64,000 nt of DNA from Tolypeutes matacus (GCA_026826555.1 JAKSZT010054304.1:48634706-48698705); one strand, 5' to 3'. Shown: positions 11,918 through 24,480, counted from the stretch's first letter. A program made the numbers and translations. Notes: generated by a model from the sequence alone, not told the origin.

Positions 11918-12031
11918 TCTTTCCTTCCTTCCTTCTTCCTTCCTTCCTTCCTTCCTTCCTTCCTTCCTTCCTTCCTTCCTTCCTTCCTTCCTTCCTCCCT
12001 CCCTCCCTCCCTCCCTCCCTCCCTTCCTTCC
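11918..12031 (+). repeat. (CCTT)n/(CCCT)n polypyrimidine microsatellite
   Basis: There are 114 consecutive pyrimidines, mostly CCTT changing to CCCT units. (CT)n at 12046-12064 and a degenerate TCTA repeat to about 12112 follow. Pure polypyrimidine mirror-like tracts can form triplex DNA. Confidence 0.95.
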
Positions 12032-13148
12032 ATTCTCTTTTTTTCACTCTCTCTCTCTCTCTTTCTTTCATCCTATCTCTATCTAATCTATCAATCTATC
12101 ATCTATCATTTATCTACTTTCCAAACATTTAAGAGCAGGTTACATGCATCATTCACCTTGAACACATAATATTTCTATGTACATTCCCTATGAACAAGGA
12201 TATTCAATTCACTTATGTAATAACTTTGAAGTTATCCAGTTCAAGAAATTTAACATTGACGTAAAGCTTAGGAAAAAGAAAAAGAATAATAAAAAAAAAT
12301 TTCTATATTCCACTTTTTCTTATGTTTCAATAATGTCTTTTTGAGCCTCTTCTCCTCCATTCTTAGATACCACCCAACATCATGTACTGCATTTAATTGT
12401 CATTATCTCTTTAGTTTCTCTTTCTTTCTTTTTTAAATTGTGGAAACATATATACAACATAAATCTTCCCATCCCAATCCTTCCTAAGCATATTCTTCAG
12501 TGAAGTTACTCACAATCACAATGTTGCAGTACCCATACAACCATCCATTACTAGAACTTTCTCTTCACCCCAAACAGAAACCCTACACTCATTTTGCATT
12601 AACTTCTCCCTACCCCTGCTCCCCACCCCTGGTACCCTGTGCTCTACTTTCTGTCTCTATGAGTTTGCATATTCTCTGATATTTTCTTTGTGGTTACCAT
12701 GGACCTTAAGTGTAACATTGTAAAATCTCTAACATCTTGTTTGCTTTGATACCAACTTAACAACTTCAGTAGCAAGCCCAAACTATGTTCCTATACTTAT
12801 CCTCCATCCCCTCACCTTTATGCAGTTCTTGTCACAAATTACATATTCATACAGTATGAGTCCCAAATCATTAATTTATCATTACATTTTATGTATTTGC
12901 TTTTAGATCCTGTAGGAGGTAGAAAGTGGAGTTATAAACCAAAAATACAGCAGTATTGACATTTATATTTACCCATGTCATTATATTTATTAGAGACTTT
13001 TATTTCTTCATGTGTCTCCAGTCAATTGTCTAGTACCCTTTCCTTTTACCTGCAGAACTCCTTTTAGCATTTCTTGTAGGGCTGGTCTAGTGGTGATGAA
13101 ATCCCAAAGCTTTTATCTATCTGAAAATGTCTTAATTCTGCCCTCATT

Positions 13149-13374
13149 TTTTTTTTTTTTTGAGATGCCTGGGCCGGGGAATGAACTTGGGATCTCATAT
13201 GTGGGAAGCCAGCACACAACCCCTGGGCCATATTGGATCCCCTGAGTTGGTTTTTCCATTTGTTTACTTGTTGTTTTTTTAATTTTTAAAAAAATTTAGT
13301 AGGTACTGGGAACCGAACTGGGACCTCCTGTGTGTGAAGCAGGTGCTCAGTTGCTTGACTCAACATCTGCTCCC
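13149..13374 (-). mobile_element. DAS-type SINE, dimeric, inserted in L1
   Basis: Two reverse-complemented tRNA-like units (GGGGAATGAACTTGGGATCTC and GGAACCGAACTGGGACCTCC) are separated by a T-rich linker ending in TTAGTAGGTACTGG. The L1 reading resumes after it at TTTGAAAGACAGTC. Confidence 0.8.
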
Positions 13375-13532
13375 CTCCCTTACTTTTGAAAGACAGTCTT
13401 GCTGGATATAAAATTCTTGGTTGGCAATTTTTTGCTTTCAAGCACTTTATTTTTTGTATTAAAAATTTTTTTTTTCGTTTTGTGCCTTTAGCACTTTAAA
13501 TGTTTTCCCACTGCCTTAAAGCCTCCGTGGTT

Positions 13533-13627
13533 GGGGAGTGGATGTAGCTCAGTGGTTGAGTGCCTGCTTCCCATTAACAAAGTCCGGGGTTCAATCCCAA
13601 GGAACCTCCTTAAAAAAAAAAAAAAAA
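13533..13627 (+). mobile_element. DAS-type SINE, monomer, inserted in L1
   Basis: This is a single tRNA-like unit with A-box region TAGCTCAGTGG and B box GGTTCAATCCC, plus a poly-A tail. The perfect duplication GCCTCCGTGGTT lies at 13521-13532 and 13628-13639. It is the simplest copy in the window. Confidence 0.9.
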
Positions 13628-14521
13628 GCCTCCGTGGTTTCCAAAGAGAAATCCGCACTTATTCTTATTGAGACTCCCTTGTATGGGACATGTTTCTTCC
13701 CTCTTGTGGCTTTCAGAACTCTCTTTCTGTCTGGCATTCAACAGTTTGATTTTAACATTGTGTGGTGTGAGTCTATTTGGGTTTATCCTGTTTGGAGTTC
13801 ATTGGGCATCTTGGATGTATATATTCATGTCTTTTGTTAAATTTTGGAAGTTTAGAGCCATTATTTCTTTGAATGTTCTCCCTACCCCCTTCTCTCTCTT
13901 TTTTCCTCCTGGGACTCCCATGGTGAGAATATTGGTGCCTTTGATGGTGTCTCACAGGTTCCTCAGGCTCTGTTCACTTTTCTTCAGTCTTTCCTCCTTC
14001 TGCTCCCCAGACTGGATGATTCAATAGTCTTATCTTCAAGTTAGTTGATTCTTTCTTCAGCCAGCTCCAAACTACTGTTAACCACCCTTACCCCCCAGGT
14101 TATTTTAAATTTCTGTTACTGCGGTCTTCAGCTCTGTTTGGTTCCTTTTCATAAGTTTCATCTCTGTATTGATGATACATCTATCATTTTTCTGATTTCC
14201 TTTAATTCTTTGTCCATGTTTTCTTTTAGCTCTTTCAGGCTATATAGGATCATTTCTTATAAGTCTTTGTCTGGAATGTCCCAAGTCTGATCCTCCCCAC
14301 TGATGGTTTCTGATGCTTTAATTTTCTCCTTTGTCTTGGCCATTGCTTTCTGTTACTTTGTATGTTTTGTAATCTGTTGTTGAACCCATGATTTGATTCC
14401 ACTATGCTCTGCTGCTTCAAAGTTATGTTCTCATGTGAAGTTATTTATCATTGTATCCTGAGGAAATCTCCATCTATTATACATGCCCACACACACACAC
14501 ACATACACACCTCTTCCTTAC

Positions 14522-15020
14522 TGTGTCAGTTTGATGTAATTATGAATTCCAAAAATATAATTGAATCATGCTTGTAAACTGATCTGTTAATCTGGGTATG
14601 ATTAGGTTAAGATTAGGGCGTTGAGCCCCACCCCTTGGTGGGTGGGGAATTGAATATAAAAGGCAAGGCAAAGGAAAGTTGAAGCAGTCTTTTGAGAAGC
14701 AGTTTTGATGTTGGAAAGAAGACCCCAGGAGAAGAGAAGCAAGCCGTTTGCCTGATCGTCTACAGCTGACCTTGTAGAGGAACCAGGAGCTAAGCCCGGA
14801 AAGAAACGCAGCCCTGGGAAGAGAAGAACCCAGAAGCCTGAACCCTGGCAAACGCCGGCAGCTGTCTTGCTCTAACACATGGCAATGGACTGTGGTGAGA
14901 GAAGAAACTTAACACTTTATGGCCTGGTATCTGTGGACTTTTACCCCAAATAAATACCCTTTATGAAGACCAACCCAGTTTTGGTATTTCACATTAGCAC
15001 CCCTTTGGCTGACTAATACA
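14522..15020 (+). mobile_element. Solo LTR, ERVL-type, 499 bp
   Basis: The element starts TGTGTCAG and ends CTAATACA, giving TG...CA termini. It is flanked by the perfect 5-bp duplication CTTAC (14517-14521 and 15021-15025). A TATA-like ATATAAAAGG lies at about 14655 and the poly-A signal AATAAA at about 14950, both in + orientation, as in a retroviral LTR. A 5-bp duplication fits class III (ERVL/MaLR) elements. No internal retroviral sequence or second LTR adjoins it. A homologous copy is at 53399-53976. The short antisense open frame inside is not a gene. Confidence 0.82.
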
Positions 15021-15025
15021 CTTAC

Positions 15026-16375
15026 CTTGTCCACCCTCCCACTTTCATTTACTTATGCTAAGTGAGGGAAAAAATCCAGGGGTCACCAGGTCACTAGGCA
15101 AAGACCTGATGACTCTTTGGGTCTGGATCACTCTGGTTGTGCTCCCCAGGGGCAAATCCCCTTTCCTTTCCCTCCTTCCTCAATTCCTTACCCAGGCTTC
15201 ATCAGGGTTATCAACTGATTTGCCAGGTATAGGCTAGAATGGAGGGGCAAAGCTTTTAATAAGAGACAACATGTACGCTATTATGAATACAGTCAGATGT
15301 TTGCTTCTCTTCCCTATATTTCCCATACTGAGCCACAGAATTTATAATTAGGCATCTTGTAGTCCTAATTAGTTCCATTTGTAGTCCCTCTGGACAATGT
15401 TATATCTGTTGATGTGCAAGGGTTATGTTTCTATTCTCCTTTGGGTACTTCCTTCTTTCTCTTTCCATTCCCATTTTACCCTATGCTCCAGCTGCTGCCC
15501 ATTGTGGCATTAAACTGTCAAAAGATTGGGTGCAGACAAGGACATGGGGAGGAAGGTGAACATTTCTTCCCCTCTGGGGTGTTCTTACATAGGGTATTGC
15601 CAGCAGCATTTTGCTTCTGGTAGAATTTTCTTCTGCCAGTCAGCCCTTAGCACCTTCAGAGAGAAGTAGGATGGAAGAGATGGCAGAGCCATCAAGATCA
15701 ATGTTTTGAAGTCACTTTTCAGTTCAGAAATTTTTGTGACTAATGATGCTTATATATCTGTCCTTTTCTGTTGTGTAGAATTTCTTATCTTATCGTAGAA
15801 ACATTAGCCTATGACATGAAAGCAGTTTCTCTCTCCCTGACCTAAAATAATTTTCTTTTCCAAGGGTGAATTTTTGGTGGACCGACCTTCTTCCATGAAT
15901 TATGCTCCCTTCTGCAATATTTTGGTTGTTGTGCTACTATCAGATACAAAGCCCACTTTATTTGTATGCATATATATATCCACTACCCTGTCTCATCAAG
16001 AGAATGTTACCTGAAAATTTCCAAGAAATCCCCCTCCATAGACTTCTGCCTTCTGTCATCAATATATAATATCACATCATAGTAAAATAGGAAGTTTTTA
16101 CTCCATGATGTTGTGAAGGCAGGGTGGAAGTGGGGGAAACTTGGGGGAAGAGAGTTGTCATGGATTCAAGACTTAGCCTATAAAATGACTCAGCTATGCA
16201 AATTAACACAGGTCTGTACTCTTTAGGTTAGGCCAAGATTGGAACATGGGAGATTTAAAGTTTATGTAAAATTGAAAGTATAGCCCACACCTCTTTGGGC
16301 CATTCCTGCAGAAATGGCAGATACCATATTCCTGACATGAGGAAGGATGTGTTAGTATATGTCTGCTAGGGGTTT
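15026..16375. other. Intergenic, no gene recognised
   Basis: AT-rich unique-looking sequence. I see no exon, RNA gene or identifiable repeat. Confidence 0.4.
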
Positions 16376-16384
16376 ATACTGGGG

Positions 16385-16545
16385 GATAGGAACATGGATT
16401 TTGGGTCAGAAAAACCTGGGTTCTGTCCTTTGCTAGCTGTGTGACCCTGAAAGTTATTTAACTTCTCTTGGACTCAGTTTTCTCATCTATAAGATAGATA
16501 AATGAGGATAACAGCCCATAACCTGAGAGTTGTGTAATAGTTAGG
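16385..16545 (+). repeat. MIR SINE
   Basis: The MIR core order is clear: GGGTTCTGTCCTTTGCTAGC, TGTGTGACCCTG, CTCAGTTTTCTCATCTATAAG and ATGAGGATAACAGC. Confidence 0.75.
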
Positions 16546-16559
16546 ATAAGGTTTGGCTG

Positions 16560-16995
16560 AGAGTAATAGGAAAACCTAGAACAGCAGTATTTCAACAAGA
16601 AGGTCATTTATTTCTCTTTCATCTAAAAATATGGGTAGGTCCTTCTGGGTCAATATGATAGATCCATGTTCATTAGAGACACAGACTCCTTCTACCCTTT
16701 TGCTCTGTCATCTTCATCCTATGGCCTCTGCTTCATAATCTAAGATGGCTATTCAAGTGCCAGCTATTAAGTTCTCATTCCAGTCAGCAGAAAGGAGAAA
16801 GGAGGAGGACTGCCTCTTCCTTTTAGCTACTTCCATCTACAAGTCATTGGCTAGAATTTAACTTCATGAATACAATCAGATGCAATGGAGGCTGGGAAAT
16901 GTAACTTTTATTCCAGGTAGCCACATGCCTAGCTAAAAATTGGGGATTCTTTACTGTCAAAGAGGGGGAAAATGGATATTGACCCAGACAACTAG
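16560..16995. repeat. Ancient interspersed repeat, family unresolved
   Basis: Phrases such as TAAGATGGCTATTCAAGTGCCAGC, CAGCAGAAAGGAGAAAGGAGG and GGCTGGGAAATGTAAC...GGTAGCCACATGCC match an old mammalian repeat I recognise but cannot name reliably. Confidence 0.5.
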
Positions 16996-16999
16996 CAAT

Positions 17000-17110
17000 C
17001 TCTGCCACATGATCGTTATGAGATTTAAATGAGACAGGTCAGGTGGGGGGCTGAGTACAGTGTCAGGCACAGAGTAAGCACTCAGTAAATGTTAACAATC
17101 ATCATCATCA
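17000..17110 (+). repeat. MIR SINE 3' remnant
   Basis: GTTATGAGATTTAAATGAGA is followed by GTACAGTGTCAGGCACAGAG and TAAGCACTCAGTAAATG. Confidence 0.65.
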
Positions 17111-17774
17111 TGAGAAGGAAGGGAATATTTTGAAATTAGCAAAACGTGTTTTCTTATTTTAACTCATCATGCTGACAGACACCCTTAGCAACCTCCCTTT
17201 TAAGACCATTTGAACTTCATCTTTTATGATGACAGCTGGACACTTATACCTTTAAATGTATCCACATGACACAGATTAAATAAAAAAAGAAAACAAGGGA
17301 ATGTTGAACCCAGGATTCAGGATGCTGTTTATCTTGGGCAGTGAAAGCAGAGGTTGGTTGGGGGATGGGGGAACCATCTGGTTAATTGTAGGCTATTATC
17401 AAAGTCCTAGTTTTTATTTTAGGTGATAGGTTCACAGGTGCCAGTTATATTATTAAAAATAACCACTAACTAACTAAATAAAAGCAGAGATGCATGGCTC
17501 AATGATCCATTGATGAGGGTGTATCATGAGTCAAGGATATAATGAATCCAATTTTATGTACCTGAGGTCTTTAAACTGCCTCTCTAGGCACTATATTGCA
17601 TGGCATATGTGTTTGCATGTCAATAGTAGATAAAAATAGTACTTTCCATTTGCATAGACTTTTAACTTTTGAAGTGCTTTAACACATCCATAAAACTGTT
17701 TATTAAGTGGTTCATTACAGATGGCTGAGAGCTTGGTGTTATACAGATTGGACTTTGGACTTCTGTGTCTTAGA

Positions 17775-17945
17775 GAAAAACATTTGATTTTATCCTTACA
17801 ATAATCCTACAAGGTACACAGGGCAGATGTTTTTACCACTATTTTACAGATGAGAAAGAGGGAACTGAGAGGGCCAGGGACTTTCTTGAGGTCACATAGC
17901 TACTATAGTTAGTAATGGTTTGGAATTTAAGACTCTGGATCCTTT
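17775..17945 (-). repeat. MIR SINE, antisense
   Basis: CAATAATCCTACAAGGTA, TTTTACAGATGAGAAAG and GAGGTCACATAGCTACTATAG occur in the order of a reverse-complemented MIR. Confidence 0.7.
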
Positions 17946-18359
17946 GCCTAGTCCTTCTTCTTTTAGCTTGTCTTCCAGCTTATCCTTTAGCTTGTTCCCT
18001 AGCTTTCCTTCCAGTTACTCATCCATTAGCCATTTATTCGGCGTCTGTTACATGCCAGGCACACCATGCTTATGTGTTTGGGTTCATATATGCATGTGTT
18101 TTCTGGGTCCAGTGTGTGCAGTTTATGCAACCTGTGTCCTCTGACTACTCCTATATGCCCCCCTCCTCTGGCCTAATCTGGGCTTCTATCTCCAAGAGAA
18201 AGCCCAGCTGGCGTTTCAGTTGTCTAGTTATTCCCAGCGTCATGGACTTCAACATCTCCCCAGGGCCCCAGCTAGGTAGGAGGGCAGTTTTGATACCAGA
18301 GACAGATCCTTAGGCAGTGGGTAAAGGGCAGCGGAGGAAGTCAGCAGAGCCTGAATAAC

Positions 18360-18560
18360 GACAATATTTAACATTTCATGATCATTTACAGTTTATGAAG
18401 AGCTCTCATATACACTACCTCATGTGATTCTCACTTGGCCCTGAAAACAGATTTTATTATTTCCCTCATTTCTCAGATACAAAGAGAGGTGACTCAGCTG
18501 CAGGACAGACTTGAAGTCATTTTCCTCTAAGTTTTGTTCTCTTTCCACTGTACCCTGCTG
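18360..18560 (-). repeat. MIR SINE, antisense
   Basis: TATACACTACCTCATGTGATTC and TTATTTCCCTCATTTCTCAGATAC match a reverse-complemented MIR. Confidence 0.6.
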
Positions 18561-19585
18561 CTTCTGTTAGGGCAAAAAGGAGCGTATCCTCTTTGCAGCC
18601 TTGTGGGCAGAGGCAGGTGAAAATTCAATTCCAGGCAACTGGAAGCCTCCAGTGTCTCTCTGCAGAGAGAAAAAGACCCCAGACTAGAACCTCATTGAAA
18701 GTGAGGAGACTGAGTAGGTGGAGCTTGCCTCCTCTCCATCCCTCTCTCAGTCCTTGGGGATTCCCATGCATGCCTCAAAGAGATGATAGCAATTCTGTAG
18801 AATTGGTGGGGTGGAGGCGTTTTCCAACCCCTGTGGCTTTAGGTACAGTCTCTGTGTGGAAAGTCAGGGGAACGAGTGATACTACCCTATCATCCTCTCA
18901 GCACAGGAGAAGGCGCCCAGGTGCCCAAGACAGAAGTAAATCCCTCCGCCCTGCCTTGGGCTCTCAGGCCTGCGTCTGTGCCCCTCCCACGATGCCGTGC
19001 ACTTGTGTCTGCGTCTTCTTCCGCACCAAAGTGCCCACACCATCCACCACCTCACGGCCGAGCAAGGCATCTTGTACACAGTCAGCACTAAATAAATGCT
19101 TCTTTAAAAAGAGCGAGTATTCTTGCTAGGGGAACCATTTCTCCTTGGCCTGTAGAGCGAGCCCTCTGTCTCAGGAGTGGTCAGCGCCGAGACAGTAACT
19201 CCCGCACACCACCTTCAGGTCTGCCTACCTAAGGGGGAAGTATCTTCCGGCAAAAGCGAATAAGGTAAGAGACACTAGCACTTGTGCCTTCTCCTCCTGG
19301 GCTCGCTCCTCAAGGACTCTTGTCGTCAGGATGCTCTCTTCTCTGCTTCCTCCTGAACTGGGTCTCCCGGGAAAAGGGAGCTCTGGAATTTTGGGGGGAT
19401 ATAGAGTAAAGGACATGTGTGGCCCCAGGTCAAGCCACATCCTCGAATTCAGTCTTATCAGTAATTAAGCTGCGGTTTGTAATTAAGTTGAAAATTTGTA
19501 TTTGCCTTTGGAACCCAAGTTTTGTCTTATTTCTCAACTGCTCTACTAGTCAGAGAGCAAAGGAGGTCAGCAATAATTTTTAAAA
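18560..19585. other. Intergenic, no gene recognised
   Basis: It contains a 178-codon frame (18593-19129) with no recognisable domain. The composition is ordinary. I do not treat it as coding. Confidence 0.4.
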
Positions 19586-19589
19586 AACT

Positions 19590-19748
19590 TGTTATTATTG
19601 GAGTAATGAAAACACCCTAATATTGATTGAAGTGATGAATGCGCAATGCTGTGATTATACCAAATACCATTGATTGTACACTTTGGATGGATTGTAAGTT
19701 TTATGAATATGTATCAATAAAATTGATTTGAAAAAAAAAAAAAAAAAA
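19590..19748 (+). mobile_element. Lineage-specific L1 3' tail (about 160 bp) with poly-A
   Basis: It ends ATGTATCAATAAAATTGATTTG followed by a poly-A run, with an AATAAA signal. The segment CATTGATTGTACACTTTGGAT is also found in reverse complement in the element at 23687-23827, so it is a repeat tail and not the 3' end of a local gene. Confidence 0.65.
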
Positions 19749-20029
19749 GAATGTATTGGATGATCATCCCCAAACCCCATCAGAATGTACAGAGGGGCCT
19801 CCTGACAGCTTATATTCAGAGCCTTCCCAGTTCCCTGCCTTGGTCTTGGCTTGCTATAGGTCCAGCTTGCTCCTTAGCATCTTCTGGAGAAACATGCAGC
19901 AAACCTGGGCTAGAAGAACTCAGCTCCTTCAAAAATACCTACTCCTTCTTATGGCTGTAGGTTCAAGAACGGTGATTTTTTCCACACTGGAGATCAGGAC
20001 CTGTTCCCCAGACCCTGCTGTTTGCTATT

Positions 20030-20195
20030 TTATTTCATCTGGTTCTCCCCACAACCCGACCAGTAAGGTATTATTTTTCTTCCTACTGAGAGAGAGAAGT
20101 GGGCAAGGGCTTGGTTAGGATCACACAGCCAGTCAGTGGTAAAGTCTTACCGGAATCCAGGCGATTTGAATCGCAACCCTGTATGCACTTAAATT
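20030..20195 (-). repeat. MIR SINE, antisense
   Basis: Phrases GGTTAGGATCACACAGCCAGTC and AATCCAGGCGATTTGAA match a reverse-complemented MIR. It lies about 400 bp upstream of the CpG island. Confidence 0.6.
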
Positions 20196-20559
20196 TATGT
20201 ACATGGAAAAATAATCAAAGATAGAATTAGTAAATTGTTAGTTAATACATCATCTTAATTGAAAAACAATAAACATGAGAAAAATGTGAAACTCAAGTTA
20301 AGAAAATATATTATATTTGCATCACACCTGTTTCTAGGATGAATGGCCCCTGTTTCTCCAACTCACCCCTGAGATGTCATCGGGCTTAGCTTTGCCCACC
20401 AACCCTCTCCTTCAAAATATATCCCCTCTCCCAATTCTCTGCCGCTGTCTAAAAGATCCGGACAATTGGAGGAAATTGGAATTTCTACTTGAATTGTGCA
20501 GCTACTTTCATATGCCTCCTGCTTCTCTTTGTGTGGCCAGGTTAAGGACCAGGATTCTC

Positions 20560-21585
<1,026 letters not shown>

Positions 21586-22059
21586 TGAGTGGCGAGGACT
21601 CGAGGAGACTCGTGAGGACTCTGCGGGGGGGTGTCTGAGCGGGATCCAGCCGAATCGGGACGGTTGGCTTCGAGACCACTTCTGCTTTAACCCGGTAGCA
21701 AGGAAGTGATTTTCGGGGGATGTGGTTCCCCGTGCTCTCCTCCCTCCTTTCTTTCTCGGGCACAAAAGGCCCATTACTCATTGAGCTGGTTGGTCGGTTG
21801 GTTTGGAGAAGTCGTATCTCAGAGGTTTATTTAGCCTCGCTCCTTATTTGGGAGCCGGAATGTGTGATTTCACTTCCCTGGGCCTCGCGAGTGCGGCTGT
21901 GCCGCCTTGGGGCGCGCTGGCCCAGGAGGTGTAAGGCTGGAGATTCCGCCGGGACACCGCCCCCCGGGCGCGGGGGAGGGATTGTTTTGATCGGACAGCA
22001 GGCCCGCTCCTTCTTCCTCCCGTGCCTGCGCCGCTCCAGATGGGAGGCCAGCAGGCTCC

Positions 22060-23670
22060 GGCGCGGTGTCTGCTGTTTCCATAGCTCCATTGATCATTTT
22101 AAACCGAGTCTGTAAACCACGACTTAGCTCGGTGCTAATTCCGCAGATCCGAGATGGCCACTTCAGTCCTGGAGATGGAAGATGAATGGAGAGCAGGAGA
22201 CAGTGTCCTCGTTAAGCCGAGGAAACCCCCAATTTTTTTTTTCTTTCTTTCTTTTCTTTCTTTCTTTGAGGCGGGTATGGTAAGAGTAGAATAGAATTTG
22301 AGGTGAGAATACCTGCTTTAGAAGTTAAACAGAGTGGACTTGGATGGTGAGATAGGGTGGGGCAGTGTAGTGTGAGCCAGTCTTTAAAGGGTCACCATAA
22401 AGTAGGTTTTCCCCTCATAGGGGTTTCAGGTCAAACCACATCTCTAAAGGTGACACATCAGATCTGTTTCCCCTGGGCGATCTTAATGATTGGAGGAGGA
22501 AAAAAAAATACTTCCTGTGTTATATTTTTCTCTTCCCCCTTAACCTCCGCAGCTAGCTGTATTTCAGCAGTTAAATACGAAACTCAGATGAGTTATGGAT
22601 GGGCTCTTGGAATATAGACTCAGATGTAATAAAAACTTGCTACTTCGGGCCAAAGAGAGCAATCATGTGCAATTCCCACATTTTAAGGCCTCTAATACTG
22701 TTTTTTTGCTGCTTTCATCATACCTTTTAGGGAGAGTTTTCAGTTAGCTTTCAGATTTCTTTGGTTTCTACCATAAGCTGTTGCTGTGGGTTTTTTGGTT
22801 GTTGACTGTTTACTGTTGTAGAGGGACTATATCTGTATCTTGAAAACGGTAATATTTGTGTCTTAAGACCTTGTCTCTGTATTCATAACTGGGGAAAGGG
22901 GAGAACTTGTTTGGACTGACTGTGGCTCTGACCTTGGGAAATGGAGTTGAGTAAATACAGTTTGACCACAGTTAACCTGTAACCATTGAGAAGTGGCAGA
23001 CATTCTTTTCAGGAGAGTTTTCTATCCCCTCTGAGACACCATCTGCCTTTGCCCATCAGCAGTTTGGGGACACTGGCTGTTCATTCTCTTGGATGGTGAG
23101 AATATTGTATAAAGACTTCAGAACAAAAGCTCTCAACTTCTGCTTCTTGTTCTACTTAACAAACAGACACACACACACATAATCTCCCTCTAAAAGGCTT
23201 TCAGATGGCAATTCAGGTTTTTATTGTAATTAATAGGAGGATTTTCCTCTTTTTGAGTAATTTCAAAAGGAAAATTCTAGCGATGTTTTAAATAACACTC
23301 ATAGATAGTCTAATGGGTTTTCATGAGAATAATTTATCCTTCTCAGGTTAGAATTGGGTGACGATTGAAGTCAGAGTCTGTTTTGACAGGCAGCCTGCTC
23401 TCAGATCTTATAAGTTGACTCAAATTGTAGATTTCCCACACATCTTTCTGTAAAAACTTAATAATAGAAGAAGAAAGAAAGAATGAGGCATGAGAGTGGC
23501 AGCAGTGTCAATGGCACTTCCATATCCAAATATTGGCTTTTATAAGATATAACTACAGGTGTGGGGGGAATGTGGTTTGAAGAATTCCTCTCTAGAGACA
23601 TTTGCCAGAGAGATCACTAGATCTTGAATTTTGATTAATTTAACTGTAGGTGTTGAATAGTGAGATGATT
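22060..23670 (+). other. Proximal intron 1, mostly unique sequence
   Basis: There is a (TTTC)n patch at 22233-22267 and no SINE. It is otherwise non-repetitive to the eye. The position just downstream of the CpG island makes it a plausible regulatory region, but no specific element is identified. Confidence 0.4.
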
Positions 23671-23686
23671 TTCAAAACTAGGAGTC

Positions 23687-23827
23687 TTTTTTTTTTTTTT
23701 TAATCAATTTTACTGATACACATTAATAAAGCATAAATCTATCCAAAGTGTACAATCAATGATATTTGGTATGATCTCACAGTTGAGCATTTGTTCCTTC
23801 AATCATTATTAGAGCATTTTCATTATT
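23687..23827 (-). mobile_element. Short 5'-truncated lineage-specific L1 3' end (141 bp)
   Basis: In reverse complement it reads TACCAAATATCATTGATTGTACACTTTGG...AGTAAAATTGATT plus poly-A, the same tail as 19590-19748. Flanking duplications AAAACTAGGAGTC (23674-23686) and AAAATTAGGAGTC (23828-23840) match at 12 of 13. Confidence 0.82.
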
Positions 23828-24294
23828 AAAATTAGGAGTCTTTTGATTACAACCAAGGGAGAAAGATGTGGTGGGGCAGGAGGGATTGCCCGAGGTGCCT
23901 GAAGGAAAAGGGTGGAGACTGCTCCTCTGTACGGTATGCCAAGGCCATTTCTGGGGACTGTGAACCTATAGAGGGTACAGAGGGTAGGAGCCCTGATGGA
24001 AGTTCTGAATTTTTCTGTTTCTCAGCTCTGAGAATTGATGGGAGATGGCACTGCCCAGATGCCCTTGCCCTCTCTGTGGTCTCGTGACCTCGTGGCCCTG
24101 ATAAGTGAAATCAGTGCTTAAAAAAATAGTCCCAACTTGCCCGGCTGCTTCTCTCCCTCCACTTCAGAGATGTAACATTTAAATGCTTTTGGTGGGTGCT
24201 ACGACCTCACTTCACCATCTCTGCCTTTTTTTTGTTTTGTTTTGTTTTTTTCCTCCTGGCTGTTTTTGCTCAGCTGTGAATCATACTCATACTT

Positions 24295-24480
24295 CCAGTC
24301 AGAGTCGGAAGGGACTTGAAAGGTCATCTCAGTGCAACCCTCTCATTTTATAGATGAAAAAATCAAGGACCAGAGCAAGGAAGTGACTAGCTCAAGGGAA
24401 CATAGCCATTTATTTGGCAGAGCCAGGATTAGAACCCTGGATGCTTTACTCCCCATCTTGGGCTTTTTCCCTACTTCGTG
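24295..24480 (-). repeat. MIR-like ancient SINE
   Basis: The text GAGTCGGAAGGGACTTGAAAGGTCATC, TTTTATAGATGAAAAAATCAAGG and GAACCCTGGATGC is shared by the pieces at 44490-44660 and 45150-45290. It is a widespread old SINE class. Confidence 0.55.

Larger units (their letters stand above)
11500..12425 (-). mobile_element. Old L1 3'-end fragment, antisense, interrupted by SINE and microsatellite
   Basis: The text CATTTTATTTAGAAATAATTTC...GGATAGTTGCAAAAATAATACAAACCCCATATGG, then ATATTTTGCCACCTTTGC, GAACAAGGATATTC and GCATTTAATTGTCATTATCTC, follows the order of the reverse-complemented 3' end of ancient mammalian L1M elements. A dimeric SINE splits it at 11639-11851 and a CCTT microsatellite has expanded inside it. 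Confidence 0.65.
12426..14510 (-). mobile_element. Old L1M-type fragments, antisense, with two SINE insertions
   Basis: 12430-12690 matches the antisense 3' end of old L1s (AATTGTGGAAACATATATACA...TTTCTGTCTCTATGAG). 12700-14460 carries the familiar antisense text CTTTTAGCATTTCTTGTAGGGCTGGTCTAG, GACAGTCTTGCTGGATATAAAATTCTTGGTTGG, GAGCCATTATTTCTTTGAATG and GGTGTCTCACAGGTTCC, in order. SINEs interrupt it at about 13149-13374 and 13533-13627. A (CA)n patch is at 14488-14508. Short open frames here are not genes. Confidence 0.65.

Noticed and set aside
11831..12169. 112-codon frame of FLPSFLPSFLPS repeats
   Set aside because: It is a translation of the CCTT microsatellite.
13533..13627. Possible tRNA gene (good A and B boxes)
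   Set aside because: It has a poly-A tail and a 12-bp target duplication, so it is a tRNA-derived SINE. The same reasoning applies to the other SINE copies.
19690..19748. AATAAA plus poly-A, as if the 3' end of an upstream gene
   Set aside because: The same tail occurs in reverse at 23687-23827, so it is an L1 3' end. The A-run is genomic.
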